From NCBI RefSeq assembly GCF_014898055.3, contig NW_026555331.1, positions 105,707,194 to 105,771,193 on the forward strand: DNA of 64,000 bases. The letters are read 5' to 3'. Shown in pieces: positions 22,190 through 33,795 of this stretch. How positions within the stretch are numbered: position 1 is the first letter of the stretch; the number at the start of each line of letters is the position of its first letter. Made by a program: the position numbers and the translations under genes. This DNA is from Talpa occidentalis. Taxonomy: Eukaryota > Chordata > Mammalia > Eulipotyphla > Talpidae. The notes beneath the pieces were generated by a model. It searched no databases and was not told where the DNA came from. It saw only the letters and a list, made by a program, of their open reading frames with translations.

Positions 22190-22345
22190 TAAGTGCTGGG
22201 AGCTGCCTTCACCACTTGGCTGCTGTGTGACCTGAAACAAGTCACTTAGGCTGTTCTAAACTTGGATTGACAACAGTACCCACCTCCTAAGGGTGTGTGA
22301 GGCGTCAACAATCTAAAAATAGTCATGTGCAGTCTGGTAGGTCCA
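22190..22345 (+). mobile_element. MIR SINE remnant
   Basis: ctgctgtgtgacctgaaaca agtcacttag is the MIR core (ctgtgtgaccttgggcaagt); it is followed by the usual gtacccacctc words. Confidence 0.7.
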
Positions 22346-22519
22346 TCAATGAGAGAGGCATTCCTCTCTCAGGGCAAGATTCATTCTAATAAGACCTCAT
22401 TCAAGTGCACATGCAACTTCTGTCACTGGATCATCACTTTTAGCTTTATGAAAAAGCTTCTGCCTGAGTCGTCATTACATGCCTCCGCTTTTTAGCACTT
22501 TGAGCCATTTTGCCCAGAG

Positions 22520-22745
22520 ATAGTGCAGACTAGTGGCTGCAAACTCCAGACATAGACTCCCTGAGCCTGAAGCCTGCTCTGCCTCTCCCAAGATCTCAAC
22601 CAGCTTACTTAACCACATGCCTCAGTTTTCTCATCTCTAAAATGGGTATGATAATGGCACCTATCACTATAAAGATTACATAAATTAATACTGCTAAAGC
22701 ACTTAGAGCAGAGCCTGGCACATGCTAAGAACTAAGTAAGATAGA
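22520..22745 (+). mobile_element. MIR SINE, well preserved
   Basis: cttacttaaccacatgcctc, agttttctcatctctaaaat, gggtatgataatggcacct and gagcctggcacatgctaaga follow the plus-strand MIR from its core to its 3' end. Confidence 0.85.
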
Positions 22746-22749
22746 AGTA

Positions 22750-23768
22750 AATAAAAACAATAGTGATGAGGTTAATAATCTTCTCAACATGTGAAAAAAA
22801 AAAAAAAAGAAAGAAAGAAAACCCAAATGCCCAGACTGACAAATGATGGAATGGTGGAATGGCTAAATTTAAGGCACAAGAATTCCAAGGTCATTTCTGT
22901 GCAGCAGGTGGGCTTGAGGGGCCGGCTTCCCTGCATGGGGAGCATTCATCTTCCAGGCGCTGAGCATTGGGTCTCATCCACAAACTTTACCAAGTATCTT
23001 GAACACCCAGGGAGTGCATGATACCCAAGGAAGAGTCAGACTCGGGGAGACCCACAGCTTGTCCACCTCCACTCAGAGAGTTCAATCAATAACTGCGGTA
23101 TTGATCGGACATTGTTATTAACCTTCTCCACAACTTGCAATCCAGCTTCCCCACATCCTGAAACAGCGTGGCTTTTTTCATTGCATGGCCCTCTGAGAAG
23201 GGTTGCTGTCTCAGGAGACACTACATTTGAACTTCCTACAAAACATAAGCTATGGATTTTTCCTTCTAAGGTGGTGTTCACCTTGGAATAGAACACCATT
23301 CAGACAGTTAAAAGCAAAACCAAAGGGAAATAAACACAAGCAAGACATTACAGACTTTTTCTTAAAAACTATCCTTCAAGGGTCACCCCAAAAGATACCT
23401 GTATCTCCCAAATGAAACACTTACACTATATTGTAACTATTGGCTCATTTCTCTGTCTCTCCATTTTATGAAATCTTAAGGAGAGTAAAGTCGTTGTTCA
23501 CTCTGTGCCCGCCGCAGCCCCAGCATAGCACCCGGCACCCAGCAGACCTCAGAAATGCTGGCTGCTCCTTGGCTGTGACTGGCCCAGACCCATGAGGGCA
23601 CCGTGTCCATCAGAGGATAGAAGGTAGAGTGAGAGATGATTGTAGGTAGGGCATGGACCACTATCAAGTAACATTGAATCATAGGACAAAAATAGCTATT
23701 TTTCTTTCAATTATCCTTCAGTCTTTTTGATTCCTTCAGGGAGAAAGTCTCCATTCAGTGGTAATATG

Positions 23769-23769
<1 letters not shown>
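22750..23769. other. Intergenic, poly-A run then unrecognised DNA
   Basis: An A-run with gaaagaaagaaa at 22,793-22,820 may be the tail of a retroelement I cannot name. The rest shows no gene. Confidence 0.4.
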
Positions 23770-23819
<50 letters not shown>

Positions 23820-23822
23820 CTG
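23770..23822. repeat. (CT)n microsatellite
   Basis: About 50 bp of nearly pure CT dinucleotides ending ctctcctctc. Confidence 0.97.
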
Positions 23823-24071
23823 TGAACATCTTCTGGGGAAATCCAAGGATCAGAATATTTACTGGGCAAAGTTGTCTACTTACAATGCAATCATTGTTCT
23901 CATTACATCCACTTATGTTTTATTTCTCTCACTCACACAGATGATACCATCAGTTTTCCACTTTCCATCCTGCTGCAGCCACAGTTGTACTCAGCTAATA
24001 CCCCAGGTGTTCTCATCCACTTCCAGCACCTTTGTACTTAGGAGGGACCACAGGACTCATCTTTGGTAAAA

Positions 24072-24573
24072 TGTGAGAAGAAACGGCCTATATCTCTTCC
24101 GGCCTGAGACTCATTAGCCAGGGAGCTCAGGAAAGACTTTGCCTACCAGTGGAGGTTCCATAGCTGGGTTGATGAAATAAACTGACAACAAACAGATTGA
24201 CAGAAGGAAAGGGACACATATTTATTAACTTTATATATTGCATGGGGGCACCACGGGTATAGGGTGAGTAAAATTATCAGGTTTTCCTGCCCTCCCACCA
24301 TTGGGATTGATGATGGATCTGCGGTCCTGAATGCATGCCTGATGGCGGGCACCTGGAGTAGGGTGTGGGCATGCTTAGGTGGGTACACCTGGGCCAAGAG
24401 ACTGGGCATATAAGGCCAGGGCAGCAGAGGATGGTGTGGTGTGGAGCAGCATGGTGTGGAGTACCAAGCAGTGTGGCGGAGTGCAGCGCGAATAGTGGAG
24501 AACGTGAAGACACCAACAGGTAGGCTTGAACCAGTGATGAACCTACCCGCTATGGGATGGTTGCATTACAACA
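24072..24573 (-). mobile_element. Probable solo LTR (class II-like, ~502 bp)
   Basis: On the minus strand it runs from tgttgtaatgcaacc to ttctcaca, giving the tg...ca ends of an LTR. The 6-bp flanks gtaaaa and ggaaaa differ at one base. A tataaag and an aataaa lie close together on the minus strand near 24,225-24,240, followed by a T-rich tctgtcaatctgtttgttgt stretch like LTR polyadenylation regions. A tatataagg on the plus strand would suit the opposite orientation, so direction is uncertain. No internal retroviral genes are present. Confidence 0.5.
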
Positions 24574-25950
24574 GGAAAAAAACATCAATGCCCACAAAAA
24601 TCAGTAAGATTTGAGAATTTATATTGTGTATGATGTTGCGGGGGGGTGTGGAAGAAGACAATTAGGGGGAAGTACATGAGTTTTAGGAAAGATGAATGGA
24701 CCCTCAGAATGACAAATGGGAATTTCTAACAAAGTTTGTCTGGATGAGCGCCTGTTCCTCGCCTCCTATCCTGTGAGAAGCGTCAATCTTCTCTGGTTGG
24801 CAAACTCCCAGTTAGGGGCTATGTGTCTATTGCTTTCCTTTTGGAGAATCGGTTTTCAGGTAGATAAGGAGAGTCAGAGAAAGCTTCTCTCAGAATTTAT
24901 TGTTTTTCAAGTAACTTTCACTTGAAATAATCAATATACCAAAGCAGCACATTTGGGGGTAGCCTGTCCTGAACTCCCTCACCGCATTTTAAGATGGCAT
25001 TATCATAAAATGGAGGAAGGCAAGATGCAGGAGTCCCCTTCCAAAAGTCATCTTCAAGAAAAACTGGAACGTCATCTGACTTGCACTGGATTTTGCACAA
25101 ATGCAAAATGCACCTTAGCGAGGTTGAGCCGCTGAACTGTCAGGTTGATTTGTTACTGCAACAAAGCCCACCCTATCCCGACTAACAAAGGGTATTGTAA
25201 GATGTGAGTGGATTTAATGAAATAGCAATAATATTGCAAAATATACCAAAAAAATAGGAAAGTGGTACTCATAGGATTACATAGGGCTTAGAGGAGGTCC
25301 TCTGGAAGTACTGGCCAGCCCACCGGCACCGTTCCCCCTGCAAGACCAGGACCTGGCTACAGGCTGCAGTGTGAGTGAAACAGAACAAAGGGAAGAAGTA
25401 GCTTTAGGCATCAAATCTGAGCCTCTGTGTCCTTGGAGACCAGCTGAATTAACCAACTCTAAAAAGTAGAAGCAGTATAATTAGAATCATTAGGAGCTTG
25501 GAGGAAAAGACTTAAAATTATCTACTTTTCCTTGGGTGGCATGATGTATACTCACTACCTTTTCTTTTAAGAAATTCAGCTTCTTACAGCCCTGTCACCT
25601 CTTTGGACTGCAGGCATAATTCAATACCACGTACTTCAAGGCCAAGGTTTCCTTTTCCAGTCCTCATGTTCTGATTTAGATTAAAGTCCAAGTTATTTAT
25701 TCATTCTCATTACACCAGACAGGGAATGGGTAAACACATATTTCCATCTTGGAGCTGATTTAATATGATTAAAAACAATAGTATTTTAAAGTGGGAAACA
25801 AGGCCCGTGAAGTCGATTGCTTTCAAATAAATTCCCCAAAGAAGGGTCTATGTGGGATGGAAGGTGAGATTTAAAGATCTCTGGGGCATGGAAATAAAAC
25901 AACAAAACGGGGAAAACGCAAAGCAAGTCATTAGGGGATCTGACTGTAAC
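24574..25950. other. Intergenic, nothing recognised
   Basis: About 1.4 kb without a nameable repeat, gene or CpG-rich zone. Confidence 0.4.
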
Positions 25951-25954
25951 TCCA

Positions 25955-26110
25955 GTTAAGCTGTTTGTCTTTGAACAAGTTGCTTTACCTCTCTGTGCCA
26001 GCATTCTCCACCCCCAAAATGGGAGTATTAACAGTAACCTCAACCAGGTAAGCAACACCGATGTGAAAGCAGATGATAGATACGATGGTATTGTGCAAAT
26101 TGTATTACTA
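25955..26110 (+). mobile_element. MIR SINE remnant
   Basis: caagttgctttacctctctg tgccagcattctcc ... aaaatgggagtatta matches the plus-strand MIR 3' half. Confidence 0.65.
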
Positions 26111-26335
26111 TCAGCTAACATACCTTGAGATCTTATACATAATAGGTGCTTCATGACGCTGCACACTTGAGCTCATTTAATCCTTAATTAAATGAGCAGA
26201 GGATTAACTGAGGATTAAATGAGCAGAGCCCACTGTGTTATTATCCTCTTTTGGGGTTAGCGGGGAGGTTCTAAGAAGGGTCTAAATTATTAAGTGGTGG
26301 GGCCAGAACTGTGTGACCACAGAGCCTCAGGGGTG
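26110..26335 (-). mobile_element. MIR-like SINE remnant with local duplication
   Basis: Reversed MIR words (ataataggtgcttcatgac, gagctcatttaatcct, ttattatcctctttt) are interrupted at 26,184-26,228 by a short tandem copy of attaaatgagcagag. Confidence 0.55.
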
Positions 26336-26699
26336 GGCTCCCCAGCCTCCGGGAAAGGACACCAGGGGTGCTGGGGAGCACACGCGTGGGTTGTTCTCCA
26401 CTCCGAGATGTGGGGGCTCGTACTGTCCAGCCCCAGACTTATTAACTACATCCGGCCACATGGGGTTAATCTGAATCAGGTGGGAGTGGACAGGCAGCCA
26501 AGCACAGCCGGAGTGTGCCTCGCTGCTTAGCAACAGAGAAAACAAGCAAAGCTCTTGAAGGAAGGGAAATGAGCCTGGGTGGGTGGGAGGAAGCGGGGAG
26601 CAGAAGGAGGCGTGGGTCCTGCTCAAGCTGAAGAGCAGTGACCAGCAGGCACCCAGGCCTGCTGGCATTGGCCCTAGGAAGCGGCAAGAGGGTTTTGTT

Positions 26700-26950
26700 G
26701 GTGCTGTGGAAGTATAGGTTTTGCCCCTCAAGTGTGATCTCCACTGCGCCCCACCCTGGTCTCCCCTCCCCCCCGCTCCCTGGATGCCTCAGATCTATAG
26801 TCCGCTTTCAAGGATTGGTTTTAAAGTTTGCCTTTGTCTGATCCTTTGTTTGGTTTTTCTATATTTCACAAAAAGTGACACTATCCGGTGTTTATCTTTC
26901 TCCTTCTGGCTTATTTCGCTTCTTGTGAGGAAGACACGGCCATGACCTAG
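26700..26950 (-). mobile_element. L1 3'-end fragment
   Basis: C-rich 3' UTR-like DNA, then atgcctcagatctatagtc, tttggtttttctatatttca and gtgacactatccggtgttta, the reversed L1 3' UTR/ORF2 junction. It is a close cousin of 2.7-2.9 kb, 27.0-27.6 kb and 31.1-31.4 kb. Confidence 0.75.
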
Positions 26951-26974
26951 TGCTTTCTTTCCCCCGCTTCCCCC

Positions 26975-28140
26975 TCTTATTTAAGTTGAGGTAACATTAG
27001 TTTACAAAATTGTATTTGATTTAGAGGTATAGGATCCTCCTCTTCAGAGTTACGTCACCACACAGCACCCACCTCCAAGGCACCCACAGTTCTCCACTGT
27101 AGTCCTTTGTGCCCCCTCCCTACTTTGCTCTCGATTTCCCTCCCTTTCTAGTAGCCTCAGTTCTGCAGTCAGATTTCTGGAATATGTTTTTGGACTGGGT
27201 TTGCCTGACTCTTTGTTTTATCTATATTCCACATGTAAGTGACTGCAGGGTAAATGAATTAATCACACTTTTTATACCACTAGTTTCTGTAGCTATTACC
27301 TGTGGCCTTGATTGCATTGATGCAGAAGGCGCGTGGGTGCAGGGCACGGGTGTCTAACTGTGGAGACCTGGAGTATGGGTGCAAAGATTTGCAAGGGGCT
27401 GGGAGGCTGTTGCCATCACCCCCAGCCAGGCCCAAGCCTACTTCCTTGTGTGCCAGCTTCCCTGTCAGGTATGACTGTGTACCTGGTTCCCTGAGACCAC
27501 TAAAGCCTGAAAAATCCACTGGAGACTCCAGGATTCTCCTTTATCTGTCCAAATCAATAGTGAACCTTCCCTGTTCTTGCTGGCACTACAGTGACACCAT
27601 CCAGTATTTGTCTTTGTCCTTCTCGCTTATTTCACTTAGCATAATTCCCTCATAGTTTCATCCATGTTGCTAAAAATGACAAGAGTTGGTTGGTCTTTTT
27701 TTATACAACTGAGTAGCATTGTGCATATGTACCATAATATCTTCCTAATCTACTCATCTGTTGTGATTGGGCATGAAATTTCTTTCCATAGCTTGGCTAT
27801 TATAAATAGTGCTTTAATGAACATGGGAATGCATATATCTCTTCAAATTAGTGTTTTTGCATTCTCCAAGCATTCCTGGGAGTGAAATTGCTGGGTCACA
27901 TGGTAGATCTATTTTCAATCATTTGAGATGCCCCCATGCTGTCCCCCAGCGCCTGTACCAGTCTGCATTTCCACCAAGTGTATGCAGCTTCCTTCTCTAT
28001 ACCCTCGCCAGCACTTGTTTCTGGTCTTTTTGATGCAGCCATTCTCACAATGTGAGGTGGTATCTCACTGTGGTTTTGATTTGCATTTCCCTGATGATAA
28101 ATGATGATGAGCACTTTGTTTTCATATGCTTGCTGGTCAT
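26975..28140 (-). mobile_element. L1, 5'-truncated, split by a solo LTR
   Basis: Begins at the 3' UTR (gaggtaacattagtttacaa), is interrupted at 27,244-27,590 by an LTR, then continues as reversed ORF2: ttagcataattccctcatag, gtttcatccatgttgct, ... gaggtggtatctcactgtgg, ttttgatttgcatttccctg. The ORF2 product is the L1 endonuclease/reverse transcriptase; this copy encodes no intact protein. At about 28,140 the direction of the L1 flips. Confidence 0.85.
27244..27590. mobile_element. Solo LTR (347 bp) inserted in L1
   Basis: Starts tgcagggtaaatg and ends ggcactaca, with gtgac immediately on both sides (27,239-27,243 and 27,591-27,595). Removing it joins the L1 words acatgtaagtgac and accatccagtatttg, as in the related copy at 26,870. 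TG...CA ends plus a 5-bp (or 6-bp, agtgac) TSD mean an LTR retroelement. I do not recognise the family, and orientation is not clear. Confidence 0.8.
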
Positions 28141-28149
28141 GGTATGCTT

Positions 28150-28232
28150 TCCTGGAAGAAGAGTCTCATAACTCAATAAAAAGAAAATACATAGGTCAAT
28201 CCAAAAACAGGCAGAAGAGCTAAAGAGACACT
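28150..28232 (+). mobile_element. Inverted 5' piece of the same L1
   Basis: aactcaataaaaagaaaata through aacaggcagaagagctaaag is L1 ORF2 read on the plus strand. In intact L1 this segment lies just 5' of where the neighbouring minus-strand piece ends, so the two form one insertion with a 5' inversion (twin priming). Confidence 0.75.
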
Positions 28233-28255
28233 TAGCTGCCAGGCATTTTGACACG

Positions 28256-29811
28256 CAGACCAGGACTTGGTGTCTGTTTGGTGCTCTTTTTCCCCACTCT
28301 GTGGCTGGTGTGGTGCTATCAGGAGTTTGGAAGTTTGAACCTGGATGTCAGTCACTTAGCTAATCTGAATGTCTTCTCTATTGTTACCTGATGGCTCTGC
28401 CAATGAAGTGCCAGGGCCAAAAGTGAAGACCATGAATATGCTTCTCCTCCAAGTTCAGCCTTTACCTTGGCATCCAGGCTGTCTGGCAATGGATGGCCAA
28501 GGCGCCAGTGGTCAAAATGCCTGTTCTGAGTGAGACAGGCCTGGTGATTGGCCCCAGAGAGAACACAGCTTTCAGAAAACAACGTCTACTGAGATCCCAA
28601 GAGGAGAAGATTCTACATTAATAAGAAAACCCCATGGAGGTCCCAACCATCCAGGGAGGAAACTCAGGAGCCTCCTGGCTGTCATCTGCATTATGTAAGG
28701 AGGCAAAAAAATGGATCTCTGTCCTTGGAGGACGTTACTTCTGTTATACAATTAGAAGGGTAGGGAGGAGCTGTGCCCCAAATACTTCCATGAAGAGTTT
28801 ACTGAGCCCCCAAGGAATTACTATTAAATTATTAATAAAAATGCTGTGGTTATGATTTTTTTAAAAAAGAGCCATTTTGAATTAGGATGAAAGAAGATGG
28901 TATCTGGCATATGCGTTAAAATAATTCGACAAAGAAAAAGAAATATTGCAAATCATTGATAATCATTCTTCTGGGTAATGAATCTTTGAGGCCTACAGTA
29001 TTTCTACTATCACACTATTCCCATTTTTATGTGTATTTGAAATTTTTCTAGGAAAAGAAAATATATCCATGGAACAGAAACTGAAAAACTTACAAATGTG
29101 CCCAGGATATATTCCTTTGATTTAAATAACTTGAAAACATCTGCAAATCCCAGCAAAGTCTTCATGCCTAACATCTTTGTGTGTTTTATCAGCCACTTGG
29201 TGAATTAATCAGATAGCAATGTGATTAGTGCAGGGAATCTGTAAATAACAAATGAAGGAAAGGTTTGTTTTGGGGAAAAAAGAGTAACAGGTGTGTAGCA
29301 GGGAGCTGGCGTACATGGAAATGAGAAGATATTGTGAGTGTCAGAGAGGTACTTAAGAATAACTTCTCAAATGAGTTCTCTGATAGGAAGAACAAGTAAA
29401 GCACCATGGATGGATAGTCAGAGAATCTGGGTACTAGTCTGGCTCTTGCCACTAACGGATGCTTGTCAGGGGGGCATGTCATTTCTGTATCACTCATCAG
29501 GTTTCTAGAGCACCAAAGTGGGGTGAAGGATACCACTGGCACTGTCTGGAACCTCGATTTTGGGCGGCTGAGTTTCTCTTGGGGGAGGATGCTGACTAGG
29601 CAAGCTCCATTTAGCATGGTCTGGCACGGAGTGTGCACTCTGGGAAGGCATTAGGGAGCTGGTAAGTCTTCAGCAGAATACAGAAGGCTGAAGATGAACT
29701 GGGTGTATATAAAGAGGGGAGACCGGTATCACAGGAGGAAGGAATTGTAAGCACAAATTTGTTGGAGATGTGATACAGCTCCCCAGGGACCTAGTGGGGC
29801 TGGAGCACAAG
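28256..29811. other. Intergenic, nothing recognised
   Basis: No gene or named repeat. A 137-codon minus-strand open frame (29,225-29,638) shows no motifs. Confidence 0.45.
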
Positions 29812-29812
29812 T

Positions 29813-30075
29813 TTTTGTTGTTGCTGTTTTTTAAAGATTATTTATTTGTGCATACAAGAACTGGGATATAGGCCAAGGTGTAGGGGGGTGAGAGTGGGGA
29901 GTAGAACAGGAGGATTGACTGAAATACACTGCTGAGGGGAGCAGCGGGTGAGTCAGGAGAGGCCTGCTGTGTCATGTGGATAGCTCCCTGGCTGGCCCAG
30001 CATTGAACTTGTGCTGCAGTGGCTGTGGATAGCTTCACAGGCTGTGTCTTAACCCCTTGTGCCACCAGGGAGGCC
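29813..30075 (-). mobile_element. tRNA-derived SINE, type A
   Basis: Reversed copy: tail tttaaagattatttatttgt, catacaagaactgggatata, head ending gccaccagggaggccc. It lacks part of the ggattcaccagagacag segment (gtgagagtggggagtag). TSDs ctggagcaca at about 29,800-29,809 and 30,076-30,085. Confidence 0.92.
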
Positions 30076-30129
30076 CTGGAGCACATTTTTAGGGATGTGG
30101 CAACTGGAGAAGTAGGTTAGGCTCAGTCC

Positions 30130-30420
30130 ATTTGATAATTCATCATCAATTATCGAGCCCCTACTCTGCGAGACAGTGTGCTGAGGGACCAGGATACAGT
30201 AGAGAACAAGTTAGAGGAGAATCCCTGCCTTGGCAAAAACCACAATGGTACAGGTACCCTAAGGTGAAGGTGAATAAAAGACAATGAAAAAGACAAATGA
30301 AGATCGAATATATGACCTGACAAGTTGACAAGTGCTAAAGGTAAAATCCATTCATGGGAGGGGAATAAGAAATGTTGGGGGGGTTCAGCTTGGATATTGG
30401 AATCATGTTCTGAAGGAAGA
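30130..30420 (-). mobile_element. L2-like LINE 3'-end remnant
   Basis: cgagcccctactctgcgaga, gctgagggaccaggatacag and gagaacaag ... aatccctgcctt match the reversed 3' end of L2-type LINEs in order. Beyond that it fades. Confidence 0.5.
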
Positions 30421-31044
30421 GAAGAATGTGCTTGCTGACTGCTGAGGGGAGAACATTCTAGAAAGAGCTTATAAACCCTGGAATCCCAAGGAGAAAGTTT
30501 TATCCTTTATGGAGCTGATGAATTCTAATCCAGGGATCCAAACCATCAAATTTCATTTTTCAGAAGACTCTTCGTTGTTTTATATAGCAGGCAAGTAGAC
30601 AGATTAGGAGGCCAGTTGGGAAGTGCTTTCAGATTCCAAAGACACCGTCAAGTTCTACATGAGAAGGATGCATGTAGGTTGGTGAGGTCTAGGGAACCAG
30701 AGAGACAGAAAAGTAGGAGTTGTGTGGGGCTGGCTGGGGAGGAGGAAGCAGAGGCTGCAGTGACTGCCATGTCCTGATTTCCGGAGGGAACATCATTGGG
30801 GGATGCTTGAGATGGCTTCCTACTAACTAGGTGCCATCTTGGTCATTGTCTTCCCACCATGTGCCACAGTTGTCCCCAGGACACGATGGGTGATCCCACA
30901 ACCCCTCACCCCTGCACATGAAAAGCTGCTCCTCATGCTGGGGGCCAGCATTATCTCTTTCCATCACGTCACAGTCACAGCAGAATGGCCTCACCCCATG
31001 GAGTGGATGGTCCTCCTCCAGCTGGAAATCCTTATCTTTTGATT

Positions 31045-31565
31045 AGTTGGGGGGTGTATTATTTTTTACTGAAGTAACATTGGTTTACAAAATTGCATAT
31101 GATTTCTAGAATAAGTTCACTCCTCTTCACATGTATGTCTGGTCACCACACCCACCACCAACACACCCATAATCGTCATCACAGTCCATGGCTCTCCCCT
31201 CCCTCTGCTGCGCTCCATCTGCCACCTCCCCCCTTTAGTAACCTCAATTAAACTGGCAGGTTTTTAGGGTTTTCATTAGTTTTGTCGGCTCCTTCGTTTT
31301 TCTATGTTCCGCATATGACTGCAATCATCTGGGCTTTGTCTTTTTCCTTTTGACTTAGTTTGCTTAGTGATTAATCCCCTCCAGTTCCATCCATGTTGTC
31401 ATAAATGGCAAGAGTTCATCTTTTGTTATTATTTTTTTGTTGTTACATAAGTGAGCAGCACTCCACTGCTCCAGTATAGCACTTCTCCTTAATCCACTCC
31501 TAACCTGATTATTGAATTATAGTCACTCTCAGCTTATTTTAAATGGTGCACCCACTCTTAAGGGG
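31045..31565 (-). mobile_element. L1 3'-end fragment
   Basis: attttttactgaagtaacat tggtttacaaaattgc marks the 3' end; then the C-rich 3' UTR, ctatgttccgcatatgactg and tccagttccatccatgttgt follow as reversed L1 ORF2. No intact frame. Confidence 0.8.
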
Positions 31566-32085
31566 CACATAGCACTGATAATTTCAGAGTGGAGGGGAAT
31601 ACCACTGTGTCTATTCATTAGCCAAAGAGCTGCATTTTATTTCTTGTGCAGGTTGACTGTACAGCCTTTGTATCTGTTCTACTCCATTAGGCTAATTCGT
31701 TTTCAAATATAAATTAAAGCTGCTTTTCCAATCCTACCTTTCTGTCTTTTCACAGAAACATCCCACTCTACCTTTAATGAGTTGGCAGTTTTTTTAAATG
31801 CAGAAGGCATTTCTTTGATGTTTTGACACATAACCTCACACTTGGCTGTGTAAGATGTTAACATCAAGGGGAAATTGGTGAGAGGAAGCATATGGGAACT
31901 CTCGGTATTATCTTGGCAACATATAAGTAAACCTAAAATTCTTCCAAAATAAAAAAAAAAAAATGAAAAAGAGAAAAGACTCTCTTAGCATATACCTCAC
32001 CAAGAATTACTGTTTTTTTTTTTTAAGGCATTAAAGACCTTATAGCATTATTTATCTAGCTGCCTGTAAGATTCACCTGGACTGA
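31566..32085. other. Intergenic, nothing recognised
   Basis: Contains an A-run at 31,951-31,963 and a T-run at 32,012-32,024; no gene seen. Confidence 0.4.
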
Positions 32086-32119
32086 ATTTCGGTTCCCATT
32101 TCTAGGGGAGGCTAGAAAT

Positions 32120-32220
32120 TTGTTAGATCAGCAGTGGGGTCCAGGGTGTGATTTTTAACAAGCATTTACCCTGGTGAGTTTTACCAGGAAAGTTTGAGAA
32201 ATACTGCATTAGAGTTCAGT
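32120..32220 (+). mobile_element. MER5-like hAT remnant
   Basis: gcagtggggtccagggtgtg atttttaacaagcatttac ... aaagtttgagaaatactgc follows the layout of MER5-type non-autonomous hAT transposons. Internal gaps are likely. Confidence 0.5.
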
Positions 32221-32229
32221 GGGATGAAT

Positions 32230-32435
32230 ATAGCTTTCAGAAGCAGGTAAACTTGGGGTTACATTCCAGCTGAATGACCTCTTTTATGAACCAGCTGTTT
32301 ACTTACCAGCTGTGTGACCTTTTAAGCCACTTAATTTCTTAGAGAATTTGTACTAATATGGTCCTACATCAGACCGCAGTGACATTAAATGAGGCACGGG
32401 GCTTAGCATGCACGGGTTTGTGTTATTGTTGACCA
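32230..32435 (+). mobile_element. MIR SINE remnant
   Basis: The core ttaccagctgtgtgacctt ttaagccacttaatttctta is diagnostic of MIR; the flanks follow the same direction. Confidence 0.75.
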
Positions 32436-32439
32436 AAAC

Positions 32440-33778
32440 ACTTTATGTTCTAGTTTTTCTGTCTAAGGAAAGCATAAGAAGTTAGTAAACTGTGACCCCT
32501 GTTTTTGAACAGCTACACAAAGAGCCATGTCCTTTTTCCAGAAGATAACTAATGCTAAGGGGGTAGGAAATAGAAGCTCCTCTCCAAGTCTCCCTTTATT
32601 TACTCCCTTTATTTAGGGATTGTGCTTGCTCCTTCATTTTCTCACAGATGGGCAGAGATTTTTGTCCTTCATTGTGTCAAATGAGGAGAGAGTCAGCCTG
32701 GACATTTCCCAGGAGGGAAGGTCACTTGATGGTCTGCAGAGACCCCCAGACAAGGCTAGCATGTGAGCAAAGCCCTTCTATGAGTCTCCCCTTCCCAGAC
32801 AGCCACCCCAATGCAGGCCCTAGAACAGCTGGGACACCAGTGCACCCTCTCCTTTGGCAGAGGACAGGAAGCAGTGTGGGTCCTGCAGGAACGTGGGTTA
32901 GCATTGTCTTTCATGGGAAATAAAGGGACAGTAAAGTCCTTTGTTTTTTGTTTCATTGACGGTAAAAATCACCCCTGATTTTGACAAGTCCTAAGCTATA
33001 GTACTAAAAAAACACTAGCTCCTTTGTCCCTGAAATAATACATTAAATTTTCATCATCTGTATTCACAGCTTAGAAAAAAATCTTTTCAAGGTGCTGCAA
33101 AGATGAATAGGTAACAAGCACTGTGAGAGGTAGATTAGACATGAGATAGTAAGGGCGAAGCCTTAAGTTAGAGCATAGGTGCCAAGGCCTTATAGAGAGG
33201 ACACAGGCAAGAGTGGGAGAAATCCAAAGAAAAATGAGGGGGGTAATCCTCCACAGCAAGGCCACTCCAACCAACCATTCACCATGGATGGAATGATGGA
33301 ATGGGGTGGTCATCTTCAAAGCCTCTTCCTACAGCCATCTGTGGTGCTGTTCTCAACAGCCATCCGTGCCCAAGAACACTGAACATTACATGGTAAAGTG
33401 GGAGGCTCTTTGACTTGTTTAAAATACACACACACTATGGGGACCAACCAAAGCCAAAAGGGAGACTTTATTGGGAGAAGCTGAAGATGCACAATGACAA
33501 GCAGGGAGGCTTCACTGGGGTCAAAGAGTTGGACATGACAGTCACTCAGAACCAAGGCAGTAACTTGTCCAGCTTTCTAGGGTGGACAGTCTCTGGTCTC
33601 TGCTTTTATTGACATCTCTGATTCATGGCAAAACTACCCCATCCCCTCACCTTCCACCTCTCTATGCACGTGACTTGAATCAGTGACCCCAAATGGCAGA
33701 GCCCTCCCATCTCCAAACTCCAGCACAACCACTAATAGTTGGGATTCAGGTCACTGGAGAAAGGTTCTGTTGTGGGTT
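32440..33778. other. Intergenic, nothing recognised
   Basis: About 1.3 kb with only short motif-less open frames. Confidence 0.4.
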
Positions 33779-33795
33779 AGAAGTTAGCCCCCTTG

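Noticed and set aside
23758..24069. 103-codon open frame with a Leu/Ser-rich start
   Set aside because: The first part is just the (CT)n microsatellite translated as LSLSLS; the rest has no motif.
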